NCBI GenBank assembly: GCA_011009095.1
Contig: VTPC01090689.1
Location: 65,428-129,427, forward strand
Direction of reading: 5' to 3'
DNA from: Ignelater luminosus
Lineage: Eukaryota; Arthropoda; Insecta; Coleoptera; Elateridae
Length of the DNA stretch: 64,000 nucleotides
Shown: in pieces, positions 12,901 to 26,394 of the stretch
Layout: the number at the start of each line of letters is the position of its first letter
How positions within the stretch are numbered: the stretch's first letter is position 1
Program-made: the position numbers and the translations under genes
The notes under the pieces: generated by a model
The model's database searches: none
What the model was told of the DNA's origin: nothing
What the model saw: only the letters and a program-made list of their open reading frames with translations

Positions 12901-14660
12901 TAACAACGGATTTTTTGTAACAAGATTTAGGTTACCTACGTTGTGGATTTTGCTCCAAATAAACGAAACCACTTGGAAAACACAAAAACAACACCTCGCG
13001 ATGACGGTTACCACAAAGAATTCCAAATAAGTTCGGGATACGCGGACAGTACTGATCGAAATCTATAATTGTTGAGAATCTCTCTAAATTCAGGGGTCGA
13101 AAGCTTATAACCAAGTGCACTCTTCATTTGCGTCAAGGGGCAAAAATGTTTTCCATTGGAAACTCAAAACGGTCACACGATTTTTCATTGAATAATTGAA
13201 AGAAGGGGTGACAAGCTAAGACAGGACTCACCCTAGCGACGGCTATAAATCGTCTAAATTTGACTTTTCTAAAAGGTAGTTTCTATAGAAAATGGAAACT
13301 GAATTTTTACTTACAATGAGGTTTTTAATATCTAAAATCATTTTACAAAAATATCAGAGGCAATAAAAATGGATACATAGTTACTTCACCTAGATAATCT
13401 GACACTTAAATTATAGCGTCTTAGAATTTTGTATTAAATATAATATTAAAAATGATTTGATTTTTACATTTGATGACCTCCTATTTTTAAGATTCTAAGC
13501 ATGAATCTAACCTTCATAAATGCACGAGGTTTGTATACGGGGTACACCCAAAAAGATTTGCTAATATCAATAAAATGAAGTGAGTTTTCTTTATGAAAAG
13601 TTATTTGCATCCGTAAGTCTGATCTTGGGGACGTTTAATTATAAAAATGACTCAACAAGTTTATTTGGGGCAGACTGTTTTATGAACTAGGGACTGTTTT
13701 CAGTCAAAAACGAGAATCTTAAGAAAAGTCTAGGTAAAGATGAAACAAGAAAGCACTAAACCCATGAAGACTACTGTTTTGGTATTTAACTTACTATTTT
13801 TTGAATGTGCTAATGGTTAGACTACGTTGCTCAGGGCTTAAATTAGTAAACAGACACAAGATAATCTAAATCATTGTCATGCAAATCAGTGTGTCAACAC
13901 TGTTAAATATTAGACATTCCAAATTTTGTAAAACAATCTGAGAAAAACCCATGGAACTCTGATGTTAATTATATTCTGTAGTTAGAAAAATATTTCAGTC
14001 AAGTAATTGTAGTCAAAGAAATATTATCTACTTATACACAGTTGTAGGAAGTAATTTTAAGTGTACGAATTTAAAAATTCTTCAAATAAGAACTTTTATA
14101 AAATCGGACCTATCACATATTATATAAAAGCCCACGTAAATTTTATAATGAAACATTAACAGAGAAATCTAATTTTAAAAATATTTTAAGGAATTGTAAC
14201 TAAACATCAAAGCAGATAAAAATCTAAAAATCTGACTTTTTGATTACCTGAAGGAAGGGATACTATAAGTTAAATAAAGTCTAAAAGAAATGAAAAATGC
14301 TAGATAAAATTTTGTTTCTTAAATTGGTTCACTTGATATGGTCGGATCCAACTTAAAAGGTTATACAAATTTATTCAGTGGCTGAGGTACGTTTCTTGTA
14401 TATTTCTTATTGTTAAAAATTCTGCCATAAAAGAAGTCTAGAGAAAATGTGTTTGAGAATGAAAAAAATTGCAAAGTTAATCAATGAGGAAGAAAGAGAA
14501 ATATATTACACCTCTTCGTATAATTATAAATCATCAAGGTAAACACATTGGGGAATTTTGTGCATTATTATCTTGTAACCTTTCTATTTAAATAATGTGT
14601 TTCTATTTCCTTAATATTTCCTTAACAAATGTTTTATATAAATCCAGGAAAAAGAAGTTT
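9950..14660. other. AT-rich DNA with scattered repeat ends and one GC-richer patch
   Basis: Element-end motifs lie near 9980 (TACACCCTGTAT) and 10098 (ATACCCTGTATAAT). A patch at about 12290-13260 has higher GC than its surroundings and an internal TATAAA near 13243; it may be an old LTR or another repeat, but I found no paired copy. An open frame at 12470-12688 is not recognisable. Nothing else is supported. Confidence 0.35.
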
Positions 14661-14667
14661 TGAAATT

Positions 14668-15400
14668 ATACAGTGTGTTCAACGAGGAACGGGACAGCGC
14701 GATATCTCGGGAACAAACGCAGATTTTTAAATTCTAAGAACTTTGTTATAAATATAAGGTAGGGGTATATATTTTGTGATAAAAAGTTTTTAGATTAAAT
14801 GCATCACCGCCAGGTGGTGCTACCTAACTTAATTTCTTTAAATGGAATACCCTACTTTTTATGCAATTTTTGGAATTTGCAACACATTTGTGATAATTTT
14901 CCTCATAACTGTTACCAACTTATGTGGTTGACTTTTCGGGACAATAATAATTTTTATAAATTAACACAAAGATGTAAAAGATTGTATTCTGTAGAGATAA
15001 TAAGCAAATTCTTCTACATTTCTGGAGGGTGTATCGTAGACTACACTTTTTAAATGTCTAAAAGAGTTAAATCCGGAGAACGAGCTGGCCATCTTATAGG
15101 TGATGTATTTTCAACAAGACGATGCCCCTGCTCATAACAGTAACATAGTAAGAGACCATCTGAACAGAGTAGATAAATCTGAAATCATAACGTGTGATCT
15201 TTAACCTATGTACTGTGACCAATTAGGTATTAGTACTGATAGGAAAACGTTTCTTCTAGAAGTTATTTTAAATTAAATACCACGCCAGAACTCCTACTGA
15301 TGATTTGCAAACTACCATGAAAAGTCAGAAAAGAAAAATATTTTTGGTCAAAGATAACAAGTGTTGAATTAGGGCGACACATTGTTAAGAAATCTTATAG
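14668..15400 (+). mobile_element. Tc1/mariner-superfamily-like transposase relic
   Basis: A possible left end is TACAGTGTGTTCAACGAGGA at about 14670. Near 15099-15165, plus-strand codons give FQQDDAPAHNSNIVRDHLNR, the conserved block around the second catalytic Asp of IS630/Tc1/mariner-type DDE transposases. About 120 bp later, RTPTDDLQTTMKSQ fits the region downstream of the catalytic core. Between them are a TAA (15200-15202) and lost frame, and the expected SPDL..D block is not visible. No clear right end was found. The element is dead; the superfamily call rests on the QDxAPAH block. Confidence 0.6.
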
Positions 15401-17555
15401 GTAGATAAAATAAAAAAGTACAAACACGAAATATTGTCGATCATTCTTTCTATTAAAAAAAATTGGATATTACTTTTCATAATTAAGGCTAGTTCATGCA
15501 TGTCATCCTGACTGACACCTTTTCAACTGTGATGTAATTATGTACACCCGCTCGCATCTTAATGAGAACGACAATCAATAAACTACAAGTCGTAACGGGT
15601 ATGTATACGACTTTGAACTGTACTAATACTAGCATTACAGGGCTTATTGTACTAAGGCAAGTAATGATACATATGTTATTGTGATCCAGAAAAATAAATA
15701 GATGAATAAATAAAACTAAACGGTAAAATTTCTAGAATTTTCATCTTCAGCTTCAGCACTTTGGTACAGGTACAGCTACTATTTAAAATATCTACAAAAG
15801 TCTTCAGTCTAATTATTTGATTTTCATTAACGTCTATCATATTTTTGAATAAATACGTTCTTACAAGTTGTTTTTATAAATTTTAATATTTAACATGAGT
15901 GAACATTGAACACAAAATTAAATTTTATAAATCTTCTGTTTTTTACTCATATATTAGAAAAAAAAAGCAATTAATATCGTAATTTAATCAAATTTGTAAC
16001 ACAAATTTGTGACTTCAACAAGACAAAGCGTATACGTCCTCATGTTTTTTTTTTTTATAAAAAACAGGTTTTGAAAATTTTAAATGAGAAGAATTTTTAA
16101 TAGGGTTTTTGTATTGACCTTGTTGTGTTAAAGGACATCACATTATTGTGCGCAGAAAAGATTATTTGTATCACATAACTGAAGACTAGAAGACATTCAC
16201 ACTTTTTAACATATGCGTATCGTATACATATTCAAGCTCTTAGACCGAACAGCTGACATTAGAAAGGTAAACTAAATTACACAGACTCTGTATGTTGTCG
16301 CGTACCAACTAGTTGTTCTTTAATATATTTTTCGAACTTATATTCTTCAAGTGCATCCTGTATAGTCCTGACCTACAGTAAACAGTTTGGTATCGCACTC
16401 AGTTCTAGTTTAATACATAACGAAACTAACAATTGATGGAGGACAAGGTTTCTAGCTACTAGTTAACTTAATATTAAGGTAACAATTGATATTGTTAACT
16501 ACAAATGTAGAATCCACCGCAGTACATTTTTTAAGACTTGGTGGTTTGTCCTAAACACTCCAATAGTATGTACACTAAAATTCTTGAAAGCCCAGTATTG
16601 TATCGATCAATCTACAATAAAATTCGTACCAACAAAAGAAAATGGTTTAGAAGGATTACTACAGCATTTACCCAATATTCTGAACAATCCATACTCTTTA
16701 ATGATCGGTTTTTGACTGGGTGATGCTCTGTAAAAGCAATTAGAATTTTAGCTAATCCGACTGCGTTGTCTTTGAAGCTGCTTTCGCTGATTATAATTCT
16801 ACACAGTCGTGCAAAGAATATTTTTAATTTGTATCTTGTCAGTTATTAATTGATTATCTACCACCTGGATGTCTCAGGATGCGAGAGAGCGAGGAAGCTA
16901 AAAGGTCACTAAATCAAGAGCAGTCTGCTCTACGAATAATCCATCTTTGTAGAGTGAATGTTACGTTAGTAATCGAGTTTTTTAGAAAGACTAATGATCA
17001 CAACGACAAAGGCATAGGTTTGACGCTGTTGAGACGGTACTGTCATCACAACTTTTAATAAGAACAGCTGCATCACAATATCTCTTGACTTTTCAAGGAG
17101 ACCATTCCAATGGCATTGAAGGGTCTTGAAGGCAAAGATCACTATGTTCACCATTAGTGGGACATAGGACAAAACACTTTTTGCAATTAAGCTTTGAATA
17201 TTGCCTTATATTACCTTGTTTCCCAGCAGTCACAAAAAATCATTAAGTTTCTTAAAGCACAACCAAAGTTTTCTGTGTACTTCTTTAAATACCAAATATC
17301 ACTTAGCAACGAGTACACAAAGCAAAAACCACATCAGTTTGTCTCTGGTTGGAGAAAAATAATTCTTTGTTCAGTAAGGGTTTATGTTATTAATTTGCAA
17401 GTTCTTCTTTATCTGCATTAGTTACTAAGTGTGATCATTTAAAAATCAGTTTTGTATGAAATTTAATTTTGCTGATAAAACGCCAAGCACATTCTTTGTA
17501 AAATTTTTCTTCTTGTAACCACAGTTTTAGAATTCTAGCCTACGTTCGTTATTTT
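15400..17555. other. AT-rich DNA, nothing recognised
   Basis: Short frames at 16538-16723 (+) and 16966-17172 (-) show no family signature. A possible element end (GTGCATCCTGTATAG) lies near 16352. Confidence 0.4.
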
Positions 17556-17564
17556 CATTTTTTT

Positions 17565-18455
17565 TTCGTTTATTGTTTGCTCATGACAATGAACTTTTAA
17601 TGTTGTTAGGTATTCATGGACGAGAGGCAACGGCACTTTTTGTAAAAGACGAAGAGATGTTAGCTTCCCAAATAAAAACAATGAGTAAATGGGGTTTTGG
17701 GTTGTCACGAAAAGAAGTGCTAAACGCAATTGAGTCTTTTGTTAAAAATAATAACCTTAAAACATCTTTCTTTAATGCTAGACCATGAGAGGATTGGTTT
17801 CTATGAAAAATTCGAGTTAATTGAGGCATTTTGTGTAAGACAACAGAGAGATCTTTTTAGTATTTACAATTTATATGATCAACTAAAAAGTATATTGGAA
17901 GAGAAACGGTTACACGAACAACCAAATCGAATCTAGAAATGCAAGCGAAACTTCTTTCAGTTATTATCCTAAAAGCACTAAATTGCTTAGAGGCAGATAG
18001 GGGATCTAGAAAAAAAACCACCACTGTTTTGGCCTGTGTCAACGCAAATGCATACATACGGGATACATGCGAAATAATATGTTTATACCTTGGATCTAAG
18101 AATGTATGAATAACTAAGCAGGTCTCCCCGCAAATAATCTTGTTGGTTTTACAAGAGAATATAACTGTCTTAAAACTTCCTCTCTGCAGTTCTGCAATAT
18201 TGCAAAACTTAGATGTGGCAGTATTTAAAGGACTCAAGAGTTCATGGAACTGCTTGCTTACAGAATGGCAGCACAGAAATTCAAAAAAACAACTAACAAA
18301 TGGGACTTTTCTAATCTTCTGGGAAAGACGTGGAACAGTATGAAAGAGAGTGCAATTACTAGCGGTATTCGTAATACTGATTCGAATTCTGCAGTCATAC
18401 CACAGACATCGCAAACAAATTGGTCATCTTCAGAATCAATGCCTTATTTTTGAAT
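17565..18455 (+). pseudogene. pogo/Tigger-like (CENP-B/jerky type) transposase relic, plus strand
   Basis: Fragments in three frames follow the order of a pogo-family transposase. The CENPB-type helix-turn-helix lies at 17600-17790 (MSKWGFGLSRKEVLNAIESF). A piece of the DDE core at about 18010-18060 reads KKTTTVLACVNANAY. The later core at about 18150-18260 includes ITVLKLPLCSSAILQNLDVA, matching the usual LPPHTTH.LQPLDV motif, then VFKGLKSSW. The C-terminal part ends with SGIRNT. The frame breaks between HTH and core and again before the LQNLDV block. The first catalytic Asp region is not recognisable. It runs head-on toward a minus-strand pogo relic whose tail begins near 18460. Confidence 0.8.
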
Positions 18456-18459
18456 ATAT

Positions 18460-20080
18460 CTTTTCGATATACAAATTCTATGGGCCTTATTGACACATGA
18501 AATATATTTTCACCACTTCAACTTTTTTTTTCAAAGAAATGCTCATTTTTCCATTCTGATTTACATCTGTAACACTGCAGTAGCCTCATTGCTTTTCTTT
18601 TCTTCTCTTTTTCTCCTTCTTAGTTCTTTCTGTTCTTCTTTTTCTTTTTTTTTTGATGATAGTTTTTCCATTTGTCAGACGTTACAACAGATGACACCTT
18701 TTCCTTTTGTTTACGTTTGTCTGAAGTTGAATCAGGAACTTTGACCAAGAAGAAGACTCTTTTGAAAAGAGAGTTGATTGTAGGTTTAGGAATTTCTTGG
18801 ACAGTCGTGTTTGATCTGGTAGATATAGATTCTCTTTCTCCACAGTCTCATTTTGAAGAGTTGTATTGGGAATGTTCTCAAGATTAAAGTATAGATGTCC
18901 TGAAAAGTTATATGCGGCTCGTTGTCAGGATTAAAATGTAGCTGTTTCTGTTCCAAATACAAATTTAGTTGATGATAATTTGTAGCATTACCATTTGCAT
19001 CCATAATATTACAACTCTCTTGCATATTACTGAGGGTATCTTTTTTAAGGTGAGACCAGATTGTAAACAATTCTTTGCTCGATTCTTCACCATACCACCC
19101 ATCGGGATAACAAAGGTTAAATTTATGGAGTGTAGATTCTGGTACGTATGCTTGGTTCTAAGAAAGATAAATGATCAGTTACCGTGCAAAGTTGCTCAAA
19201 ATGACTGACTACAGCAATTCTTTTGCTGATTCACTACTAGTTTTCTTTAAACACTTTGAGAAATTGACATTAATATGATCAAACGGAAAGACGCCACACG
19301 ATTTAAAACCATTTTAGTATATTGCAGATTTTGGTATTCCATTTTTAATAATTTTGTGCAGAATTGGGGCAACCTGATGTTTTAGTAGTGCCTCCATTAG
19401 CTAGCTAGTTTCTTACTCCATCTTTCCAATGAGCCTTTAAAATACGGAATATAGAAACATCAAGAGGTTACAATACAACTCACATTAGTATAATTTCTTT
19501 TTCTCTTAGAAAATTGTATAACTGCTTAGTTGGGCGAGACTTGTGTTCATCCAAGAAGAAAATAATCAGACGCTTAATATTATGTTTTACCAATCATGGT
19601 ACGAACACATTAGCCATATATTCACAAAACGTTTCTGCAGCCATCCGTAATAAATCTGATTTGTCTATACCCCAGCCACTAGGACAGTAACTAACAATTT
19701 CTGTAAGCAGTCTTTCGTAAGCAAAAACTACCATTGAAGGAGCAATACTACTATATGAGAATACAGGGACGTAAAACAACAAAAAATCATTTTTGCAGAC
19801 GTTTCCCTTCCCAGCTCTCTAATAGACGCATTTTTATTACTGGAAATCCTGCTTGAGCGATATCCATTAACCACGTAATAATTCTTTGCTCTTCTTCTTC
19901 AGACAATACTGTACATTATCCCATTGCGCACTGATCTGGACTTATTTCCTTTAGTTTGTTTCTGAATGTAATTCTTGGAACGTTTACTAAACAAGGCAGC
20001 CCTATCTTTACCGAAACGATCGCTCATTCTAGCTTGCTGAGTTTCTATTTTTACGGTTTTTCATTAAATCCAATTTTGGA
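18460..20080 (-). pseudogene. pogo/Tigger-like transposase relic, minus strand
   Basis: Read on the minus strand, the N-terminal helix-turn-helix lies at about 19910-19830 (EEEQRIITWLMDIAQAGFPV). An acceptable DDE core follows at 19780-19530: PSGWGIDKSDLLRM, FCEYMANVFVP, then FFLDEHKSRPT, which keeps the Asp of the usual VDGHKSH motif. LQPLDV survives as PLDVSIFRILKAHWKDGV (19470-19410). A C-terminal CGVFPFDHINVNFSKCL lies near 19300-19240, then a spacer and a lysine/glutamate-rich tail near 18690-18600. Several stops and frame changes interrupt it. It differs in sequence from the plus-strand relic next door, so these are two families or deeply diverged copies, arranged tail to tail. Confidence 0.8.
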
Positions 20081-20222
20081 CATCACAAGGTACCCTTGTT
20101 TTAGATAGTCTTACGAATATGGACCAATACAACGTCATAAATAGTTCTATTTTCGTTTCTATTATAGCACAGATTGACTAAAGGTCAGATGTTTCACTTC
20201 GACAAATTTGTGGATTCTATTG

Positions 20223-20227
<5 letters not shown>

Positions 20228-20263
<36 letters not shown>
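20228..20263. repeat. (TC)n microsatellite, about 18 units
   Basis: An uninterrupted TC dinucleotide run upstream of the minus-strand pogo relic. Confidence 0.95.
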
Positions 20264-20266
<3 letters not shown>

Positions 20267-20269
20267 ACA

Positions 20270-22140
20270 ACTTCCAGAGCTTGCTATCTTGGCATATAAT
20301 GCGCAAGCAGCACAGCGTGGTATGCACTTTTCATAAAACGCGCGTAAAAGAGTAGGCGTGGTAAACTCCTAGAGCTGCAAATGTAAATATGCAGAGGCAC
20401 AAAAATGGAAGATTGATGAAATAGGAAGTGAATTATCTGACCCTTATTTAATCTGTGATTATAGTATACATGAGATTTCCTATTATTGAAAGTAGTGTCC
20501 ATCATCAGAATTCTTAAAAAAAGCTGGCAGCAGTTATGGACGCATAACCCTATTTTACACTAGTTGTGAAATTTCTATTTCTACAACAAACAAATGGCTA
20601 CATACCTTGTAAAGCGAATTATATGTCTCTGAACAGATTTACTCGGACACTAAAGCTTATTAACTTCAAACATTTGATTCACGTTGCAGAACAATAGACG
20701 TAACCGTTTCTTCGTTGCTGTACATGTCACATATTTCAACTGTTTTCAACGTTGCCACACTGCAATTCTTTTGTTAAAAATAACAGAATTTTTGGTTATA
20801 AATCGTAAAGTATGATCTGAGCGCATTAGAAACCTAATTTTATCTTAAGCAACCTTATTATGCGTGTTTAAAAATACAAGTGCCTATAGTTGGTGGCATT
20901 TTCATAACTGAGGTTGCTATTTTGTAGTAATCTTAAATGACAACCTCGAGACCAAAAGAAGAATAAAATTTAATCGAAGCGTAAAATCTAAATTTTCTTG
21001 ATTGTCTCGATAGTATCTAGAACACTTCAAAGTATAACTATGTGCGAATTCTCGATCTATAGTTACCCCACTTCGTCTTAAAAAATAAAAGATCCCTGTC
21101 AGGTGCGGTGGCGGTTGGTGCGTGGTGTCTTAGGGCTGCAGCCCTTTAGCCCAACAGAATACAGTATAGTGTAAGACTAGACGGGTAGAATCTATTGATT
21201 TATGTGATTTTGGAATCAACCAATTTTGATAACAGAAGCAATATTTAATTATACTTTCAATTAAATCTGCCTTTTGTTACACCCTTTGTTAAAATGTTCA
21301 TTAAATAACAAAACTTTATTAGTAAAAATAAAGCGTTCCGTAATAACACAGCGCCGTCTTCATTTACAAGTTTTATAGTGATAAGTTCAATGCAAACTAT
21401 GGTATATTCAATAAAACGAAACGCGTGTTCTTGTCAAGGTTGTTGTAGACAAAAATTCAGCAGGCACGTGAATTTTTACTATAAAGTTTTTTCAACCTTG
21501 GAGATTTAAGAATTACTTAAATATACAAAAACATTAGAATCTAATTGCTTCTTTTCAATTATGTTATATAACGTGTTTGCTTATAAATTATATAATTAAG
21601 AATCGTAGTAGATCAAAAAGTTAGTCATATGATTAAAAGATCAATAAACTAAAAATATAAAAATGATTATTATTAATTTAAATGAACTGAAGTTTGCACA
21701 TATTTGAGATACTACAGCTATCTATATAATATCAGATACATAATTATATACCGAGGTTAGAATTACCATAAAATAGGTTGCAATTATACACTGCTACGTT
21801 AGAAACAGAGTATATCTACGCATTTATGTAACACAATTAAATCGTTTATGGAAATAAAAGTACTCTTGTTTGTCAATTTAGGAATTATTGGAAAAACAGC
21901 GAAGAGACATTGATCAACAGGACCGGCGTCGGTGTTTGTAAACTCAACAGTTTGCCACCCTTAAATACTGTCATTAGATTCTCTCTTCCATTAAATACTT
22001 TTGATATTTTCTTTCTTCTGGTTTACTGCTGGTTATATCAGTATAGTATCAGAAAACCGTTTCGATGGCATTCCATTGTTTCTTACAAAAATTTTCTCAA
22101 ACTTCCCGCCTCGCCCTGATATTAATATAAAACGTTAATT
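20270..22140. other. AT-rich DNA with a short GC-rich patch
   Basis: A GC-richer patch at 21090-21160 contains the self-complementary GGGCTGCAGCCC. No gene or element family could be named. Confidence 0.4.
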
Positions 22141-22141
22141 T

Positions 22142-22865
22142 TGATCTTCGTTGTTTTAAAATAATCATCATTTAGGATTCAACTGGATGCTTTTATTATA
22201 CAGGGTGATCAAGAAACTCGTTTTTAGATTTTTTTTAATAATGTTGTTGCGATTTAAGAAAACTTGTAATGCCACATATTATCTGTCTTGAACTAATCGT
22301 TTGGCTGTTACACAAGGTTCTATCCTGCACCAAAGCAATTGTGATAACTCACTTCACCAGGTCATTCTCGATGATTCAAATTTCTAGTTTTACACACCAC
22401 CATGGTTTTAAAACTTTTTTACCGCCTTCGGAATTTAATGGAGCAGTTACTAGTCCACTTCAGGTACCCCTATTGGTACTCCTATTGGTCAAGACTAAGT
22501 AAAAAAAGTCTTTAATACAAAAGTTCTTAGTTTGGATTTTGCTCATCATGCACAAAAGATGGCACAACCAAATCATTATTTCTCTCGAATTAAAAGCCTA
22601 AATGTACCTGTTGTGACGATTTAAGAAGATCTCGTTTGATATCTTCAGATGGAATGCTTCAAATATTACACAGCCATTTATCGGTACACCCGATGAAAGT
22701 CTTAAAATCACAAACATATCAACAAAGACAAATAATTTAGTTTTAATCTTTGAATCTGTCTTAGTTAGAAATTGAGGGTACTACGGTGCAAACCTCATGG
22801 TTTTATCTCTAACAATAACCAAGACACTTCACAAATATTGATAAAGAAATGAGACACACTGTATA
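22142..22865. mobile_element. Element with TACAGGGTGATCAAGAAAC end
   Basis: TACAGGGTGATC at about 22200 is preceded by a stretch resembling those before the same motif near 26525 and 31562, suggesting one repeat family. A possible opposite end, ACACACTGTATATT, lies at about 22855. Frames inside are not recognisable. The boundaries are inferred. Confidence 0.4.
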
Positions 22866-22869
22866 TTCT

Positions 22870-25800
22870 CTAGCAAAAGTATTTTACAGTTTATTCTAAT
22901 CATTGTGTACAAGTCAGTGTAGCCTGAAGAAGTTATAGAACTTCAAAATATATTTGTAGAATATTATTTAAGAGAGAGTAGTATAAATTAAGCGAAAATC
23001 CTTTTCCAGTTTCTTTAAGCTTATACTGTGTTGTATTCACTTATTTTTATTTATTCGGCAAAATTTTTTTAAACTAATTTAAATCTTGTTGTTCTTGAAT
23101 CTTTACAAAAAGTAGGTAGTCCTATCAGGTTAGAAGTTTTTTAATTTACAAGTATTTCTTGTTTTTAATGTGTTTGGTAAAATGATATATCTATTTTTCT
23201 TTAATCTTCTTTATACAGAGTACTTCTGAAATTAACGAAGATATTTATATAGGGATTTCTACGTCAAGAGTGTGTCAAAAAAGCTAAACACACCCCTAAA
23301 TCGCTCTCAAATCCACTTGAAATGTAAAAAGTTGAATCCAAAAAAATTAATTATCACAATGTATTTTGTTAAAATTGTACAACGCTCTAAAGCATCATAC
23401 ACAAGGTCCGTTTTTATCACCATTTTGTTCGTCGAGTTTAAAACTGTAGTTTTAATCAATTCTGGACATTTTGGAATGTATTCAATGGTGTACTTAAGAC
23501 CAAAAGAAAACAAGGATATTCAGAAGTCACTAAATCATAGACAATTTACTTTACGGAAAACTCATCTCTTTGGAATGAATGCTACGTCATCAAAATCTCC
23601 AGAAATATTAAAATAGAAAAATAGTTACAATAGTTTCATCGTAATCATCGTTACTAGTTGGAAGCTTCTTCTTGTATCATTTTATATAAAAGCTTCATGT
23701 AATTCCTTCAAAGCTACTTGTATTATAATACTGTAAACAAACAGAAAAAAAAGGAAACGAGAATTAAGAAGTCGAAGCAAAAGTGTCATAGTCTCTATAC
23801 AAAATTGAAAGGCCATATTTAAGTCATACAGTAAAATATCACTTAGAATCCTGTCGATTTTGCTGTTATAATAATAATTTATAACCTCAAAAATAGTAAC
23901 TTTAAAGGTTCTTAATTGAATTTGATTTCGTGAGTGAGAAATCTGCAATATCATTCTTCGAACCTGTTCACCTCCATAAATTTGGAAATTTCGAATCGAA
24001 GCCCAAAAAATTGGTTAATACACTTAATAGACTTCCAAGAACTTATTAACTCATTCCTGACCTGCCATTTCTAACAAAAACTAGTATATTCAGAAACCTT
24101 AACTAATATTCAAGGCAATTGACTTAACGTCTAGTATTTTCTAAGAAACGTATTACATATGTTTTATAAACATAATCATTTTATTTACATAAATTACAGT
24201 AGTTACTAATTATTCATGCAACGCACAAGTAATAAAAACATCACATTGAACTGTTTCTCATTGTCAGCCACTTTTAGTTCTCACTCATCTTCATACTGTA
24301 AATTAATTTCTTAAAATCATGATACTTTTCTCATTGTTGAATTTGTTCAAAATATTTTTATTTCAATTGAAAATAAATGAAAATTGAAGCAAATGTAAAG
24401 TCTCCCGTTTTATAACTTATAAGTAAAAACTCATCACATACTGTCTAAATAATATCTTGGATTTATTGAGTTTTTATTGCATGCAATCAAAAACGAAACT
24501 GAAAATCGATCGATACCAGACAGCCAGATTGGTCGATGTTCTATCTTATTTCTTATTTTTTTGATAAAAAACAAGTTACACGAATGACAGTGAGATACTT
24601 GGCCCATGAAGACATCTTTCTCGAAACCTGCTTAGAACACAAATGAGCTATCTCGCAATTGACTCGCTTAAATGTTTAGTTGCTCTAGCTAAAGGGTCCT
24701 TGTACGATGCTTGCATTAGGAAAGCTCGGGTTCATCCACTATTCTCCTTAAAGTTTTTTCGTGAAGATAAATGTAGGGAGCCATCACCGAAGCATTTCAA
24801 CATAATTAATCATTGTTACTTATTAACAAGTGACTTAAAATAAAGTGTTCTCAACGAGAACTATTCAAATCTTACCAGGATTGTTTAGTTCCCATTTTTT
24901 TCTCAGCTCAAAGTTCGTAAAGTGAGTTACATGATTTCTTCACATTGTTTCTAGGTTTTTCATTCAACATGTGAATGGTAAGATATATTATTTTGCTGTC
25001 TGTAGCTGAAATAAAAAAATAACGCTGCTGAACATATCTATTTGAGTTTCACAATGCATAATGATTCCGTGAAAAACGGCAAAAGCTTCCCATGACCAAG
25101 TGCGAAGAATTGAGCGACTGGGGGTACGGGCTCTGTTTTTAGAGATCACCTGATGAAATTCTGGATCATAGATTGCCATTGCATTTTTCAACAATATCAA
25201 AATGGCACCAAACGGGTTTCGTTCTACTTAGAAATATGTCTACAGAAGCAGTGAAACGAGTTTTATCTGTCTAGATTTCGCTGCTGGAGATCACGGAAAA
25301 CTGGTGCAAATTTAATTGAGAAATTTTTTTCCTCGATAACAGAAAGAGATAAACGAGTCGCGTTCAAGAATTTGTAAATAGGAGACTGTGATGCATTTCC
25401 CTATACAAACGTTTTTTGGTTAAACAAAAACCATCCTCAATTATGGTCATTTTGGGGAAATGGTAAGAAATACCAAAAATTGCAACAAAACTTTCATATC
25501 TATCAGGAAGAAGTTTTTAGACAAGATTGGCGTAAATGCAGCTCAGTTCTCTTGTCTTGGTATTTAGGCAGAAATGTGTTTTTTCGACATATCTCCGGAA
25601 CGAAACGTCCTATCGAGATGGGAATGTTTTTGTCGTGAATAGTCTTAAATGCCTAGACATATGAGCAAAAATTGGAAATTTTTGATTGTTTTTTCGTTAA
25701 GGTATGTTGGAAATCCGAATTTCGACTACCTTTCAATCGTTGTCACGATGTTTGCAAAAATATCTCTTTTTGGCCAAATATTTTTTAGTGTCAGCTATAC

Positions 25801-26390
25801 AGAAAGCTTTGTCGACTGTACCCCAAAAACGGTCAGCTTCATTGTGGAATTTTTAAAAGGATGGAGAAACTCGATGTTTTACAAAAATTGAAGGTAACGT
25901 GATATGAAGGCGTCTGCTAGATATAGACTATTTTGGTCAAATGTTACTGATTTCCTGTGAGAAATCTCATTTAAGAATATGCTTTTGCACAATAATTATT
26001 ACTATTAGTGAAACGAAGTCTTAACGATATATAAGAGATAATAAGACAGTACAGCAGCAGTTCTTTTTATTTGCCTATTGCTTTTCTGGCAGCAATGTAA
26101 TGGTTTACAGAGTAGTACCTCCAAATCAAAATTATAGATAAAAATCGAAATTTAAACCTTGCACGGGAATAAGTTTATTTTTGTAAAAGTGAAGTACCAA
26201 GAACTTTTTGTATTAATACCAAGATAAGTTGAGAAGTTTGAGAAACTTCGCCAAGATGTTACTATTTGCAGAGTAGATTCATCAGGATGTTCTAATCCAT
26301 ATTTCCATATTCAATGTTATTGCAAGCATAGATTATAGAATTTTGAAGTTGCTCATTTTGACGTCATTCAACTGTTTGTCTTCAAATTTA
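22870..26390. other. AT-rich DNA; unrecognised open frames and a TE-like patch
   Basis: A 114-codon plus-strand frame at 23272-23616 has no recognisable family. At about 25050-25650 the DNA is GC-richer, with TATCTCCGGAACGAAACG near 25590, a style common next to DNA-transposon ends, so this may be an old element. No transposase motif was found. Confidence 0.35.
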
Positions 26391-26394
26391 ATAG

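Noticed and set aside
12290..13260. Possible LTR of a retrotransposon (GC-richer, with internal TATAAA)
   Set aside because: No second LTR, primer-binding site or gag/pol was found in proper position.
17857..18414. 185-codon minus-strand frame
   Set aside because: It is antisense to the plus-strand pogo transposase relic. The recognisable transposase motifs are all on the plus strand.
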